This document shows positions 6,149-15,072 of a stretch of 24,186 nucleotides of DNA, piece by piece. Made by a program: the position numbers and the translations under genes. Under the pieces are notes generated by a model, which had not been told where the DNA came from, ran no database searches, and worked only from the letters and a program-made list of their open reading frames with translations. Within the stretch, counting starts at the first letter, position 1. Every line of letters begins with the position of its first letter. Source of the DNA: Akkermansiaceae bacterium UBA4589 (GTDB taxonomy: Bacteria; Verrucomicrobiota; Verrucomicrobiia; Verrucomicrobiales; Akkermansiaceae); assembly GCA_002387565.1 (NCBI GenBank), contig DGJT01000036.1, positions 1 through 24,186 of the forward strand. The letters are read 5' to 3'.

Positions 6149-8743
6149 TTAAGATTTTTTCTTGGCGGTTTTCTTGGCTGCCGTCTTTTTACTAGCTGGC
6201 TTTTTCTTGGGCTCACGTGGTGGAAATTCAAAGCCAATTTTACCTGTATCAAAATTAAGGCTCAAAAACGCCTCGAAAGATCTCTTGGTCTTGTTAGAAA
6301 CAAAGTTTTTGATAAGTGGAGTCTTGCCCTCACCTAATAGAATGAGTACTTCGTCTCGAGTGATTTCGTGCTTGAGGATGTTACGACCGATTCTCAGCAC
6401 ATCGTCTTTCTTACTCCCTGTGAGTATTTTAGGTACTAAGTAGGATTTCTCAGTTTCGTAGACGTCTACCACCTCTCCATTAGAGAGAGTGTAATCACGA
6501 GCAAAGATTTGGTCGTCTGTTAAGTCCGCCACTGAGGTGTCCTCCTCATTGCCAAAGTCAAACTCCACTTTAAATTTATCATTAATTTTGAGCTTGGCTT
6601 CAAAAGGCTTGTTAAAACGAGATTTAAAGTCATCAAATGGTCCTACCTCTTTGGTTTCGAGTAGGGTTTTGGCTTCTGCCATTTTTAATTCATGTTGGGC
6701 AATAAATTTTTGGATGCGGAACTTGCACTCATCACTATAACACTCATAAGTAGCGTCTGTTTGCTTGACTGGGGTCTCTGCACATTGTGGACAAGCGGTC
6801 TCAAGGTCGTCAAATTTTTGAGATTGTAGTTCTTCGGTGTAGCTCTTGACCTTGGCCACGGTACCTTTGGTCATCTCGATGATTTCGTCCATGAAGGCTT
6901 CTTTGGAGAATTTACCCGTTTCCATGAGGCGTAGTTTGTACTCCCAGTCACCGGTAAGTTCAGCTGAGCTGAGTGTGTTAATATTAATCTCGTCAATGAG
7001 AGCAATTAGATTAATTCCTTGTGGTGAAGGACGCAGGTGGCGATCTTCACGTAGGACATACTTGCTAGCAATAAGCCCCTCGATAGTGGCTGCACGAGTT
7101 GCCGGTGTGCCTAAGCCTCTCTCTGCCATAGCCTCACGCAATTCGTCATCCTCAACGAGCTTACCTGCGCCTTCCATAGCGCCGAGTAATGTGGCTTCGT
7201 TGTAATAGGCTGGAGGTCTAGTTTCTTTTCCCTCTAATTCTACAGATTCACAGGCAGCGGTTTCGGTAGTTTCGCCTGCGTCGTTTTTCTCGATAGGCAC
7301 GAGTAATGAGTCTTGAACACCTGCGTTGCCACCTCTAGAGACACGTAACACTTCGCGCCAACCTTCTTCGATGAGGGTTTTGCCTGTGGTTTTGAAACTA
7401 TCCACGCCTTCGCTATGGCTAATTTCTGTGATGCGAGTCAGGTTGTGGTACTTGGCTGATGGGTAGAAAATCGCAATAAAGCGCTGTGTGACGAGTTGAT
7501 AGACTTTGAACTCTAATTCTGAAAGTTTGGCAATTTTTCCGGTCGGGATAATCGCAAAGTGATCTGAAATTTTGGCATTATTGAAAATACGTTTGTTGGC
7601 TTTGACCCACCCTTTGCTAAGAGCCTTGCTTGCTGGATCAGCTAGGCTGTTATCACTACCAGCTATCGACTTAAGTGTGCTTTTGACATTGCCAATATAA
7701 TCCTCTGGTAAGCAACGTGAATCGGTACGTGGGTAAGTGAGTACCTTGTGCTTTTCGTAGAGAGCTTGAGCAATACTCAGCGTATTTTTGGCTGAAAGGC
7801 CAAAGAGTTTAGACGCTTCTTTTTGCAAGGTAGTGAGATCATAGAGCTGCGGGCAAATCTCGCTGCTTTCTTTGGTGGTTTCGCTGACTTGTGCCGGTTG
7901 GTCGGTACAGCGTTCCACAATGGCTTGCGCCTCTTGCTCTGTAGCTAAGCGATTATTTCTGAGGTATTCAGGTTGCCCTTTGGCTTTAAAGGCTGGGTTA
8001 AACCATAGCCCAGAGTAACTACCTGCACTCACCTCAAAATCTGCACTGACTTCAAAATAGGCATCTGGCTTAAAATTGCGTACTTCTAACTCACGCTTGA
8101 CCAGAATAGCCAGAGTTGGAGTCTGCACACGACCTGCTGCGGTAATATTAAACCCCCCATTACGTGAACGAAAAGCCGTCAACGCACGAGTCGAATTAAG
8201 TCCAACTAGCCAATCGGCTTCTGAGCGACATTTGGCGGCATCAGCTAGAGGCTGCATACTTTCTTCACTACGTAGCGCTGCCCATGCCTCAAGTATAGAG
8301 TCTTGGGTCATGGATCGCATCCAAAGGCGTTTGGTAGGTTTATTAATCTTTGCCGCCTCGAGCAAGTATCTAAAAATAAGCTCACCCTCTCGGCCCGCAT
8401 CACAAGCATTGACTATCTCAGTCACGTCCTTGCGTTTGGCAAGTTTGACGACGAGCTTGTAGCGTGACTCTGTACGCTCGATGGGCTGGAGTTCAAATTT
8501 CTTAGGAACAGCTGGCAAGTGCTTGAAACTCCATGGGAGTTTTTTGCCATCAGCCGTGGTTGGCATCTTTAACTCGACCAAATGACCTACAGCAGAAGTG
8601 ATAATAGCTGTGTCGTTTTCAAAATAGGTGTTACGTGCCTGCCCTTTTTTATCAAACTTACCAAATTCAGGTAATTTAGCTAAAACTCTAGCTAAATCTG
8701 TGGCCACGGATGGTTTTTCTGCAATAATGAGTGTTTTGGACAT
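6149..8743 (-). CDS. topB: DNA topoisomerase III (type IA)
   Basis: With the ATG at 8743 (MSKTLIIAEKPSVA) the protein has 864 residues. An ATG at 8791 would add a hydrophobic 16-residue lead that the family lacks. The TOPRIM domain begins with LIIAEKPS (catalytic Glu 9) and includes NACDAGREGELIF near residues 112-124, the DAGREGE variant common in TopB. The active-site tyrosine is Tyr337 in LTYPRTDSR, and AGRVQTPTLAIL precedes it. After the type IA core come a four-cysteine zinc-ribbon-like segment (CPQC...CYSDEC) and two Toprim_Crpt-like C-terminal repeats, one starting GPFDDFKSRF and one GEGKTPLIKNF. The end is a lysine/alanine-rich tail, likely a nucleic-acid-binding extension. The enzyme relaxes and decatenates DNA through single-strand passage. 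It heads the series topB, M50 protease, rlmI. Confidence 0.95.
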   Translation of the reverse strand: MSKTLIIAEKPSVATDLARVLAKLPEFGKFDKKGQARNTYFENDTAIITSAVGHLVELKMPTTADGKKLPWSFKHLPAVPKKFELQPIERTESRYKLVVKLAKRKDVTEIVNACDAGREGELIFRYLLEAAKINKPTKRLWMRSMTQDSILEAWAALRSEESMQPLADAAKCRSEADWLVGLNSTRALTAFRSRNGGFNITAAGRVQTPTLAILVKRELEVRNFKPDAYFEVSADFEVSAGSYSGLWFNPAFKAKGQPEYLRNNRLATEQEAQAIVERCTDQPAQVSETTKESSEICPQLYDLTTLQKEASKLFGLSAKNTLSIAQALYEKHKVLTYPRTDSRCLPEDYIGNVKSTLKSIAGSDNSLADPASKALSKGWVKANKRIFNNAKISDHFAIIPTGKIAKLSELEFKVYQLVTQRFIAIFYPSAKYHNLTRITEISHSEGVDSFKTTGKTLIEEGWREVLRVSRGGNAGVQDSLLVPIEKNDAGETTETAACESVELEGKETRPPAYYNEATLLGAMEGAGKLVEDDELREAMAERGLGTPATRAATIEGLIASKYVLREDRHLRPSPQGINLIALIDEININTLSSAELTGDWEYKLRLMETGKFSKEAFMDEIIEMTKGTVAKVKSYTEELQSQKFDDLETACPQCAETPVKQTDATYECYSDECKFRIQKFIAQHELKMAEAKTLLETKEVGPFDDFKSRFNKPFEAKLKINDKFKVEFDFGNEEDTSVADLTDDQIFARDYTLSNGEVVDVYETEKSYLVPKILTGSKKDDVLRIGRNILKHEITRDEVLILLGEGKTPLIKNFVSNKTKRSFEAFLSLNFDTGKIGFEFPPREPKKKPASKKTAAKKTAKKKS

Positions 8744-8915
8744 GGCTAAGTGAAAAGGCGAAAATGGTAACAAGTATCTTGTACTCAACATCTACACGCG
8801 ATAGTTATTTTGTGTTTTTTTCGGTGTTTATCTTGAGGGAAACTTTGGCAGTAGTAACGAGTTTTATATATTTACGCAATGAAAATCACTACTGCAGGGT
8901 AATTAAAATCGTAAT

Positions 8916-8944
8916 TTGCCATTGACTAGAGAGCATTTCATATT
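8916..8944 (+). promoter_or_regulatory. Probable sigma70-type promoter for the kinase-like gene
   Basis: TTGCCA (8916-8921) and CATATT (8939-8944) are 17 bases apart, matching the -35 and -10 consensus at 5/6 and 4/6. The -10 ends 12 bases before the ATG at 8957. The surrounding 8744-8956 gap is the divergent region with topB and contains an 8-bp inverted repeat, GCAGTAGT at 8848-8855 and ACTACTGC at 8888-8895. No convincing topB promoter was found. Confidence 0.4.
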
Positions 8945-8956
8945 GAATCTTTAATT

Positions 8957-9985
8957 ATGCAAATTAGCCAAAAAAAAATTATCTACCCTATTGGTGAAGC
9001 CTTTGATCATTATCTCAAGCAATATGGTAGGCAGGCTAATATCACGACACTTTACGACGACCTGTGCCGATTTAACGGCTCCATAGTATACGAAGACCCA
9101 CAAGGCAAAGAAACCCTATGGGTGACCGTCATGTACCAACAAGAAGATGCCAAGCGTCTGCGCAAGCAATTGCTCGTGATTTATACTCAATTGCGTATTG
9201 GTGAAGAATCGAGCACAGACCACTTGATGGTAGATAGAATTGATTTTGGCGAATTTGGTAATTCTAAACCCTTTCGTATCCGTATCACGAACATGTTTAA
9301 TGATAATGCCGATTATTTCTATGTGAAACAGGCTGATGCGTCGCGTATCTTAGGGCTAGAGTTAGAACATATCCTCTCTCCACATAGAATGAACTATCTA
9401 TATAAGGACAACACACTCATCGAGGAGCATATCCCAGGTGTACCAGGAGATGTATTTATCAAAGACTACCTCCCCGATATCAATCTCAATCACGTGCGTA
9501 TCTCCAAGGAGTTCATTAAATTTAACGAGCGTTGTTGGATACGCCTACTCGGTGACATGCGCCCTGTCAACTACGTGGTAGATATCACTCCCGACTTTGA
9601 GGAAATTCAGTACCGTGTACGCCCTATTGATTTTGATCAGCAATGCTACGAAGGCGAGCGCGATATCTACCGTGCTTATCGTTGGGAGGAGAATCTACCT
9701 ATTCAAGATTTGGTCTTTAAATACCTCAACCACGAAACCATCGTTCAGTACCAAGACGAGGAGCGCACCCAATTAGCTAGACGTGCCCTCTCTGAGCAAC
9801 GCCGCCTCACCCGCCTCATGCTGGCGGTACAAGACTGCGAAATCAGCCCCAAACGCAAAGTCGACCAAGTCAGAGACTGGCTCAGTCAACGCTACAACTA
9901 CTACCCAGAGATGTTCACTCACTGTGATACTATGGGCAAAGTCCTTGCGGTAAGGCTTCGACATATTATTGAGAATCACAGGTGA
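8957..9985 (+). CDS. Unrecognised 342-residue protein with a kinase-like catalytic core
   Basis: I do not recognise the family by name. There is no signal peptide or membrane segment, so it is probably cytosolic. Residues 1-115 form a mixed alpha/beta N-terminal part. From residue 118 the protein-kinase/aminoglycoside-kinase order can be traced. FYVKQ has Lys124 as a candidate beta3 lysine, and GLELEHIL has Glu135 or Glu137 as a candidate helix-C glutamate. LIEEHIPG (154-161) resembles the hinge, and LLGDMRPVN has Asp200 and Asn205 with the D-x4-N spacing of the catalytic loop. IDFDQ has Asp225 in the position of the DFG aspartate. A basic helical tail follows (residues 265-342). It stands alone on the plus strand between two leftward gene groups. 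The kinase assignment is inference from motif order and spacing; Gly replaces the usual Arg or Gly-His before Asp200. It could be an inactive homologue or a different fold. Confidence 0.6.
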   Translation: MQISQKKIIYPIGEAFDHYLKQYGRQANITTLYDDLCRFNGSIVYEDPQGKETLWVTVMYQQEDAKRLRKQLLVIYTQLRIGEESSTDHLMVDRIDFGEFGNSKPFRIRITNMFNDNADYFYVKQADASRILGLELEHILSPHRMNYLYKDNTLIEEHIPGVPGDVFIKDYLPDINLNHVRISKEFIKFNERCWIRLLGDMRPVNYVVDITPDFEEIQYRVRPIDFDQQCYEGERDIYRAYRWEENLPIQDLVFKYLNHETIVQYQDEERTQLARRALSEQRRLTRLMLAVQDCEISPKRKVDQVRDWLSQRYNYYPEMFTHCDTMGKVLAVRLRHIIENHR

Positions 9986-9988
9986 GCA

Positions 9989-10023
9989 AGTTGATAATGG
10001 AAAGTTGAAAGTTGAAAATTAAA
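9989..10023. repeat. Heptamer-like intergenic repeat, copy B
   Basis: A 35-base stretch beginning AGTTGATA and continuing as GAAAGTT, GAAAGTT and GAAAATT heptamers. It starts four bases after the stop of the kinase-like gene. It matches copy A (5453-5487) at 30 of 35 positions, with only A/G transitions differing. No hairpin terminator is visible in the convergent gap 9986-10085. Confidence 0.7.
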
Positions 10024-10085
10024 AATGACTAAGCCCACTCTTACTCAATTACAAAGATAAATATAATGGCTTAGACAGTGGTGGT

Positions 10086-11105
10086 TTAAGCAGTGGGGCT
10101 CAACGATAATTGAACGATTTGGTCTGGTTTATCTAGCTTAGCTAAGTCTTCTATCTCGACTACTGCTTTAATAGGTGTCAATGACTGGAGTTCCTCTAGG
10201 GTCACTATGTAGGAGTTGCCTACAAACTCTTTTTTGATGATTCTTGCGGTTAAATGCTGTTTTGATGTTGAATCTTGCTCGTTGCTTATAGCTGATAGTT
10301 TGACATCTGCTATTTTTCCCCAGTCTGGTATTTGATGCTGCTCCTTGATAGGCTTAGGTAGTCTGCTGTAGTCGTTGTTATCTGTAAATAAGTTAGCTAT
10401 TTTTAATGAATTTGGATGATGCCAGAGAGTATGCGGTGTGCCAAATTGCACGCAATTTCCGTCTTGCAAGACGCCAATTTTGTCACTCACTTTGAGTGCG
10501 TCTTGAGTATGATGGGTAACAAATAATGCCGTCGCCTTTTGTTTTCTGAGCAAGTCAAAAGTGACGTTAAGCAATTCCTTTCTTAATCGTTCATCTAAAC
10601 TGCTAAATGGTTCATCTAATAAAATCAGGCTTGGTTTAGGAGCTAATGCCCTAATGAGTGCCACCCGTTGTTGTTCTCCGCCTGAGAGTTCATGGGGGAA
10701 TTTATAAGCGGCGCCTTTGAGCTCCACTGCATCGAGTAAGTCTAAGCTAATTTGTACTTGCTCTGTCTTTTTATGCTTTTTTAACCCGTATGAAATATTG
10801 TCTATAATGTTCATATGCGGGAACAGACCGCCTCCTTGAGATACAAATCCTATGCCTCTTTTTTCGGGTCTTACATGACATGTTTTGTCAGAGATACAGG
10901 CTCCTTTGAGGTATAACTTGCCCTGTTGGGGTTTGGCAAAGCCTGCTATGATTTTTAGCAAAGTGGATTTACCACTACCGCTTTCACCCACAAGACTTAC
11001 AATTTCGCCTTGGTTGAGAGTTAACGAGATATCATGCACACTAGGCTGACCCTGACGAGGGTAGGTAAGCCCGATATTATCTAGTTTTAATATATGCGAC
11101 ATCAT
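10086..11105 (-). CDS. fbpC: Ferric iron ABC transporter, ATP-binding protein
   Basis: An ABC ATPase of about 340 residues that would power import of Fe3+ through FbpB. Walker A is GESGSGKST, the Q-loop is FVSQGGG, the signature is LSGGEQQRVA, Walker B is LILLDEPFSSLD and the H-loop is FVTHHTQDAL. The C-terminal ~110 residues form a TOBE-like regulatory part (SNSLKIA-type segment, then beta strands near VTLEELQSLTPIKAVVEI), as in FbpC. I chose the ATG at 11105, next to a second ATG at 11102. The frame extends to 11165 but that would overlap the end of fbpB and add a non-family leader. The start falls 22 bases after the fbpB stop. It is last of the leftward exbB-exbD-tonB-fbpA-fbpB-fbpC series. 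The substrate could be another trivalent metal or a thiamine-like ligand on sequence alone, but the neighbours favour iron. Confidence 0.92.
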   Translation of the reverse strand: MMSHILKLDNIGLTYPRQGQPSVHDISLTLNQGEIVSLVGESGSGKSTLLKIIAGFAKPQQGKLYLKGACISDKTCHVRPEKRGIGFVSQGGGLFPHMNIIDNISYGLKKHKKTEQVQISLDLLDAVELKGAAYKFPHELSGGEQQRVALIRALAPKPSLILLDEPFSSLDERLRKELLNVTFDLLRKQKATALFVTHHTQDALKVSDKIGVLQDGNCVQFGTPHTLWHHPNSLKIANLFTDNNDYSRLPKPIKEQHQIPDWGKIADVKLSAISNEQDSTSKQHLTARIIKKEFVGNSYIVTLEELQSLTPIKAVVEIEDLAKLDKPDQIVQLSLSPTA

Positions 11106-11127
11106 GCTACTCGATAAAAAATATAAG

Positions 11128-12798
11128 TTAAGAGCGTGTAGCTCTGCGCCAGCCTCCAAATTCAACTAATAAGATACCTGTTGCACAAAGTAGAATTAAG
11201 GCAGCAGAAGGAAAAGCACAATGATAAAGTTGCCCTTGGTCAACTAGACTGTAAGTATAAGTTCCTATAGTTTCGAAATTAAAGGGTCTTAACAGCAAAC
11301 TTAATGGAAGCTCTTTGGTAATGTCCACAAAAACTAAAGCAATAGCACTGAAAATAGCTGGCTTAATCAAGGGTAAGTTAATGGTTAAATAACTCACAGA
11401 GATTCTCGTGCCTAAAGATTGCGCGTTTAAATCATAGGATTTAGGCAACCGTGTTAAAGCTTGGCTCAGCATCTGTGCTGCTATGGAATAGTACCTACAA
11501 GTCAGCGCAAAAACTAGTCCAAAAACAGTTGTCGTGAGCCAGTTAATTTGATTGAGCCATGATATTTGCTCTTTAAAGGTAAAAAGTGCCAAGACACCAA
11601 TAGCCATCACCGCTCCTGGACAGGCGTAACCTGCTACCATCAAAATATGGTTGTACAGTTTGACATATCTGTTTTTTGAATAACGCATAAAGCCCAAAAT
11701 AGTGAGGGCAAATACCAAAATAATAATGGTAACACCGACTCCTAAAAGTAAGCTGTTAAAAAAGGCCTTGGCTAAATCTAACAACCAACCAGTTTCTAAA
11801 GATCCAAACGATTGTATCATCCAAGAAAAAAGTAAATAAATAGGGAGAATGAGACCTAATGTGAGAGGGATAATGAGATTGAGCTTTTGAGTAAATTTTA
11901 ATAAATGTGTATGATGGCTAACATGGGTTTGCTCGTTGGTACGGTTCTGGATAAATTGCGCCCTGCCTCGTTGCCATTTTTCTAAAATCAGAAACACTAA
12001 AACCCCAATAAGGATCCAGCTAGCTAACTTTTGCGCTACCATTAATTGATCTAGTTCAAACCATGTTTTAAAGAGCAAAATGGTAAATGTATTAAATCCA
12101 AAATGCTTAACTGCCCCATAGTCATTCATGACTTCCATCGCCACTAAAAACAAACTTGATATAATAGCTGGTCGAGCTAATGGTAAATAAATCTTAAAAA
12201 ACGTAGCTACAGCACTATGGCCTAAGCTCAAAGAGGCCTCTTCGAGAGATTTAACGTTACCAGAAAACGCAGACCTCGCAGCCAAAAAAACATACGGATA
12301 AAGAACTGAACTAAAAACCAAAATGAGGATTAAATACCGACTAGATTCTTCAGCAAATAGATAGATATCAAAACCAAACTGACCTCTAATACTCAGTAAA
12401 AGAGGCACTAAAGATTCCTTAATATCTGTGACTAAAAAACCCAAAATATAGGGAGGAATCGCCAGAGGTAAGACTAATAAAGCACTCACCAAAGACTTAT
12501 ATTTAAACTGATTTCTACTACAAACCCAAGCTGCAGGCACACCTAAAAGCAAAGTACCCATTAAAGTACCTACAGTTAAAATAAGAGAATCCTTAATGAC
12601 GGAGCCTAATAAATATTCTCTTATATAGCTCAACGATTCCTGTGCTGCCTGGCTATAAGTAGAGAATAAAGAACTCACTAATGCTATAACAGGAGACAAA
12701 ATAAAGGCACCTAAAACAAGTGCCACCAATCCCCAAAAATAAAACCCTACAGGGTAATTAGAGTAATTTCTTAAAATTTTGTGAAAAGTGAACGACAT
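11128..12798 (-). CDS. fbpB: Ferric iron ABC transporter permease (fused, two-domain)
   Basis: A 556-residue inner-membrane protein with about twelve membrane segments. It has two binding-protein-dependent permease halves in one chain, as in FbpB. Each half carries an EAA-type loop that contacts the ATPase. The first is EEASLSLGHSAVATFFKIYL (about residues 186-205) with PLARPAI after it. The second is NAQSLGTRISVSYLTINLPL with IKPAI. The first segment starts around residue 17 after a basic N-terminus. It would form the channel for Fe3+ delivered by FbpA and driven by FbpC. It begins 83 bases after the fbpA stop. That gap includes arms AGCTAT (12816-12821) and ATAGCT (12851-12856), which could form a weak hairpin between binding-protein and permease genes. 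The length is typical. Confidence 0.92.
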   Translation of the reverse strand: MSFTFHKILRNYSNYPVGFYFWGLVALVLGAFILSPVIALVSSLFSTYSQAAQESLSYIREYLLGSVIKDSLILTVGTLMGTLLLGVPAAWVCSRNQFKYKSLVSALLVLPLAIPPYILGFLVTDIKESLVPLLLSIRGQFGFDIYLFAEESSRYLILILVFSSVLYPYVFLAARSAFSGNVKSLEEASLSLGHSAVATFFKIYLPLARPAIISSLFLVAMEVMNDYGAVKHFGFNTFTILLFKTWFELDQLMVAQKLASWILIGVLVFLILEKWQRGRAQFIQNRTNEQTHVSHHTHLLKFTQKLNLIIPLTLGLILPIYLLFSWMIQSFGSLETGWLLDLAKAFFNSLLLGVGVTIIILVFALTILGFMRYSKNRYVKLYNHILMVAGYACPGAVMAIGVLALFTFKEQISWLNQINWLTTTVFGLVFALTCRYYSIAAQMLSQALTRLPKSYDLNAQSLGTRISVSYLTINLPLIKPAIFSAIALVFVDITKELPLSLLLRPFNFETIGTYTYSLVDQGQLYHCAFPSAALILLCATGILLVEFGGWRRATRS

Positions 12799-12881
12799 AA
12801 ACGTGTTAGCAGCAAAGCTATGAGACTTGTTATCGTCTAATTTTATGCAAATAGCTCTGTGCTACCCATTGTTTATTAAGA

Positions 12882-13886
12882 TTATTGCCAACCGGCTATA
12901 CCTAACAGCTTTACAGCATCAGCGTTATATTCAATGAGGCTGTGCAGTGATTGGGTGTCAGGTGATAACTCGCCCCAGTTTTTTTGTAACTGTTCAAACT
13001 CAACGCCCTTAGCTACCGCGTATTCCGAGGTAAGTTTTTGGTACTTGATTTGAATGTCATTTGAAACCAAAAACTCTAAAAACAATCTGGCATTTTCTAC
13101 ATTTTTTGCACCTTTAACAATACCTGCACCACTCACATTAACATGGGTGCCTTGCTCTCCTGATTTGGGGAAAATGATATTGACGGCATCCCTTGCCTGA
13201 CGATCTGTCTCGCTATCTGAAGTTTCCATGATTCCCAAATAATAGGTGTTAGTAATAGCAAAATCTCCAATACCTTGTGCTACAGCACGAATTTGATCTC
13301 GGTCACCTCCCTGTGGTGGGCGAGCCATATTGTGAGTGATGCCTTGAGCCCATTTCAACGCCTCTTGCTTGCCCTGATTATTAATAATTGATGCTAGTAA
13401 CGAGCGATTGTAAGCGCTGCTTGATGAGCGAACCAAAACTCTACCTCGATATTTTTCGTCAGCGAGATCCATATAAGTTACAGGTAATTGGTCTTTGACT
13501 CTGTCTTTAGCGTAGACAATGACTCTACCTCTCATGGTAATTGAGGTCCACGTGTTTTCCTTGCCTCGTAATTCAGCAGGTACTTGTGCTTCGATAATCG
13601 GGCTATTAAGAGGTGCTAATAAACCAGCTTTGGTAGCTCGGTCTAATTGTGCTGCATCTTTAGTGATATACACATCAGCGACTGGGGCTTTGGCTTCAGA
13701 CTTTAATCGAGCTAGTAATTCATCAGCTCCAGCCTTAATCACTTTGACTTCTATGCCTGTTTTTTCTGTGAACTCAGCAAATATTTTTTTATCTGCAGTG
13801 TAATGTCTTTCTGAGTAAATATATAATTCCTGCGCTGAGCTCATGCACATAGCTGCTAACAGACTCAATATAATAAATTTCTTCAT
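12882..13886 (-). CDS. fbpA: Periplasmic ferric-iron-binding protein
   Basis: A 334-residue secreted solute-binding protein. The N-terminus MKKFIILSLLAAMCMSSAQ is a signal peptide with probable cleavage after SSA. The mature protein starts LYIYSERHYTADK, the Fbp/transferrin-like opening with a Tyr in the first strand. FAITNTYYLG near residues 209-218 has the adjacent tyrosines (215, 216) that bind Fe3+ in FbpA proteins. FPKSGEQGTHVNVSGAGIVKGAKN is the typical late segment of the family. It would capture iron released in the periplasm and pass it to FbpB/FbpC. The start lies 37 bases after the tonB stop, in a gap containing a short palindrome CAACTCTAGTTG (13909-13920) but no clear promoter. 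It is therefore likely read from the upstream exbB promoter. Confidence 0.93.
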   Translation of the reverse strand: MKKFIILSLLAAMCMSSAQELYIYSERHYTADKKIFAEFTEKTGIEVKVIKAGADELLARLKSEAKAPVADVYITKDAAQLDRATKAGLLAPLNSPIIEAQVPAELRGKENTWTSITMRGRVIVYAKDRVKDQLPVTYMDLADEKYRGRVLVRSSSSAYNRSLLASIINNQGKQEALKWAQGITHNMARPPQGGDRDQIRAVAQGIGDFAITNTYYLGIMETSDSETDRQARDAVNIIFPKSGEQGTHVNVSGAGIVKGAKNVENARLFLEFLVSNDIQIKYQKLTSEYAVAKGVEFEQLQKNWGELSPDTQSLHSLIEYNADAVKLLGIAGWQ

Positions 13887-13923
13887 ATAATTTTTAGTAA
13901 ATATTGATCAACTCTAGTTGAAC

Positions 13924-14640
13924 TTAGTTTAATTTAAATTCAATAGGTACGGTTATTTCAGAAGCGATTTTATGCTTAAGCCCGTTAAGAGCAGGATTGA
14001 ATTTCCAACTATTAATAGCGTGTAGCGCAGACTCATCTAATGAAGCGTAACCTGTACTCTTATCAATTTTAGCCCACTCCACTGTGCCGTATTGATTCAC
14101 CAATATTCTAACAATGCAGCTACCTTTATGTCCTCTTTGAAGCGCTCTTTTTGGGTAAACTGGGTGTTTTCTCTCTATGGCAAAAGCTTTGGCGACTACT
14201 TTCTTGGCTAAGCTAGCGGTGTCAGTTACAGTTGGAGTTTTTGTTTTTGGCTCGGCAACTTCTTTGACGATTTTTTCAGGTTTTATTTCGTTGAGCTCCA
14301 TTGGCTCAAATTTATGAATTTCTTCAAAAACTGGAATGTCTATCGGTGTTTTGGATTGAATTTGTGTGATAACTGCTTTTTCAAAAGCCTCAACTAAAGC
14401 AGCTTTCTCCTCTATAGGTTGAGGAGTCGTTTGGTTTGTGACTGTTTCTTGGACTTGAGGCTGAGGAGTTAATAAATCCAAAGGCATGATAGTGTCGGAC
14501 TTGTCCAATAATTGCACTTTTTGCACAGCATCTGTATTGATTGCGTAATAAGCCAAGCTTAAACATAAAAGTGTGACCACAGCAAGAGAGACTAACGAAT
14601 GTTTCTCTTCTTCTAATATATAATTAATATAGTATCTCAT
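13924..14640 (-). CDS. tonB: TonB energy-transducing protein
   Basis: A 238-residue protein with the classic TonB layout. It has a short cytoplasmic N-terminus, one membrane segment around residues 14-34 (VSLAVVTLLCLSLAYY), a periplasmic linker rich in Pro, Glu and Lys (residues about 50-145), and a C-terminal TonB domain from about 150. The C-terminal domain shows HPVYPKRALQRG with the YP motif, then VRILVNQYGTVEWAKI, STGYASLDESAL and SWKFNPA. It links the proton-driven ExbBD complex to outer-membrane receptors. It starts 9 bases after the exbD stop. The upstream receptor gene on the same strand suggests that TonB serves that receptor, though one TonB can serve several. Confidence 0.93.
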   Translation of the reverse strand: MRYYINYILEEEKHSLVSLAVVTLLCLSLAYYAINTDAVQKVQLLDKSDTIMPLDLLTPQPQVQETVTNQTTPQPIEEKAALVEAFEKAVITQIQSKTPIDIPVFEEIHKFEPMELNEIKPEKIVKEVAEPKTKTPTVTDTASLAKKVVAKAFAIERKHPVYPKRALQRGHKGSCIVRILVNQYGTVEWAKIDKSTGYASLDESALHAINSWKFNPALNGLKHKIASEITVPIEFKLN

Positions 14641-14649
14641 TTCCCGATA

Positions 14650-15072
14650 TTATTTACTTTCCACCATTTTAAATAAACCTACTGATTTAAAACCATGGAC
14701 ATTGGCGGCCTCCATGACTTTGACAAAAGTAGCTAAATTTGACTCTTTATCTCCTCTGATTTCTAACCTTTTTTCACTAGATTGCTGAACACTCTGCTGT
14801 AATTGAGACTCTAATACATCGAGTTCAAATCTTTGTTCATTAGGTAAAATTTGTAATTGATTGTCTTTATGAATAACTAAAGTCACTACAGGTGTAGTCA
14901 CTGGCTTTTGAATAGACTCTTGCTTGTTTGATTTAGGTAACTCAACTAAAGCTTCTTTAACTTGAGTAAAATTACTAGCCACCAATAGAAAAATAATTAA
15001 TTGAAAAACAATATCAATTAATGGTGTAAGATCTAAATTAGCTGATATAGCTCTTTGCCTTTCAATTTTCAT
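14650..15072 (-). CDS. exbD: ExbD biopolymer transport protein
   Basis: A 140-residue ExbD/TolR-family protein. One membrane segment follows the N-terminus, with LDLTPLIDIVFQLIIFLLVAS (residues about 13-33) carrying the membrane aspartate required for proton movement. The periplasmic domain has LEIRGDKESN and the FKSVGL-type end typical of the family. With ExbB it forms the proton channel that energises TonB. Its start codon lies inside the end of exbB, with an 11-base overlap, implying coupled translation. The length matches the family. Confidence 0.92.
   Translation of the reverse strand: MKIERQRAISANLDLTPLIDIVFQLIIFLLVASNFTQVKEALVELPKSNKQESIQKPVTTPVVTLVIHKDNQLQILPNEQRFELDVLESQLQQSVQQSSEKRLEIRGDKESNLATFVKVMEAANVHGFKSVGLFKMVESK

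Noticed and set aside
6162..7205. Several open frames of 67-119 codons opposite topB on the plus strand
   Set aside because: They lie wholly within the well-supported topB gene, lack promoters or family resemblance, and their residue content (Ser-, Leu- and Arg-rich) is typical of antisense shadows.
9773..9979. Minus-strand 68-codon frame opposite the end of the kinase-like gene
   Set aside because: It is entirely antisense to a longer frame with coherent protein features and has no recognisable motif.
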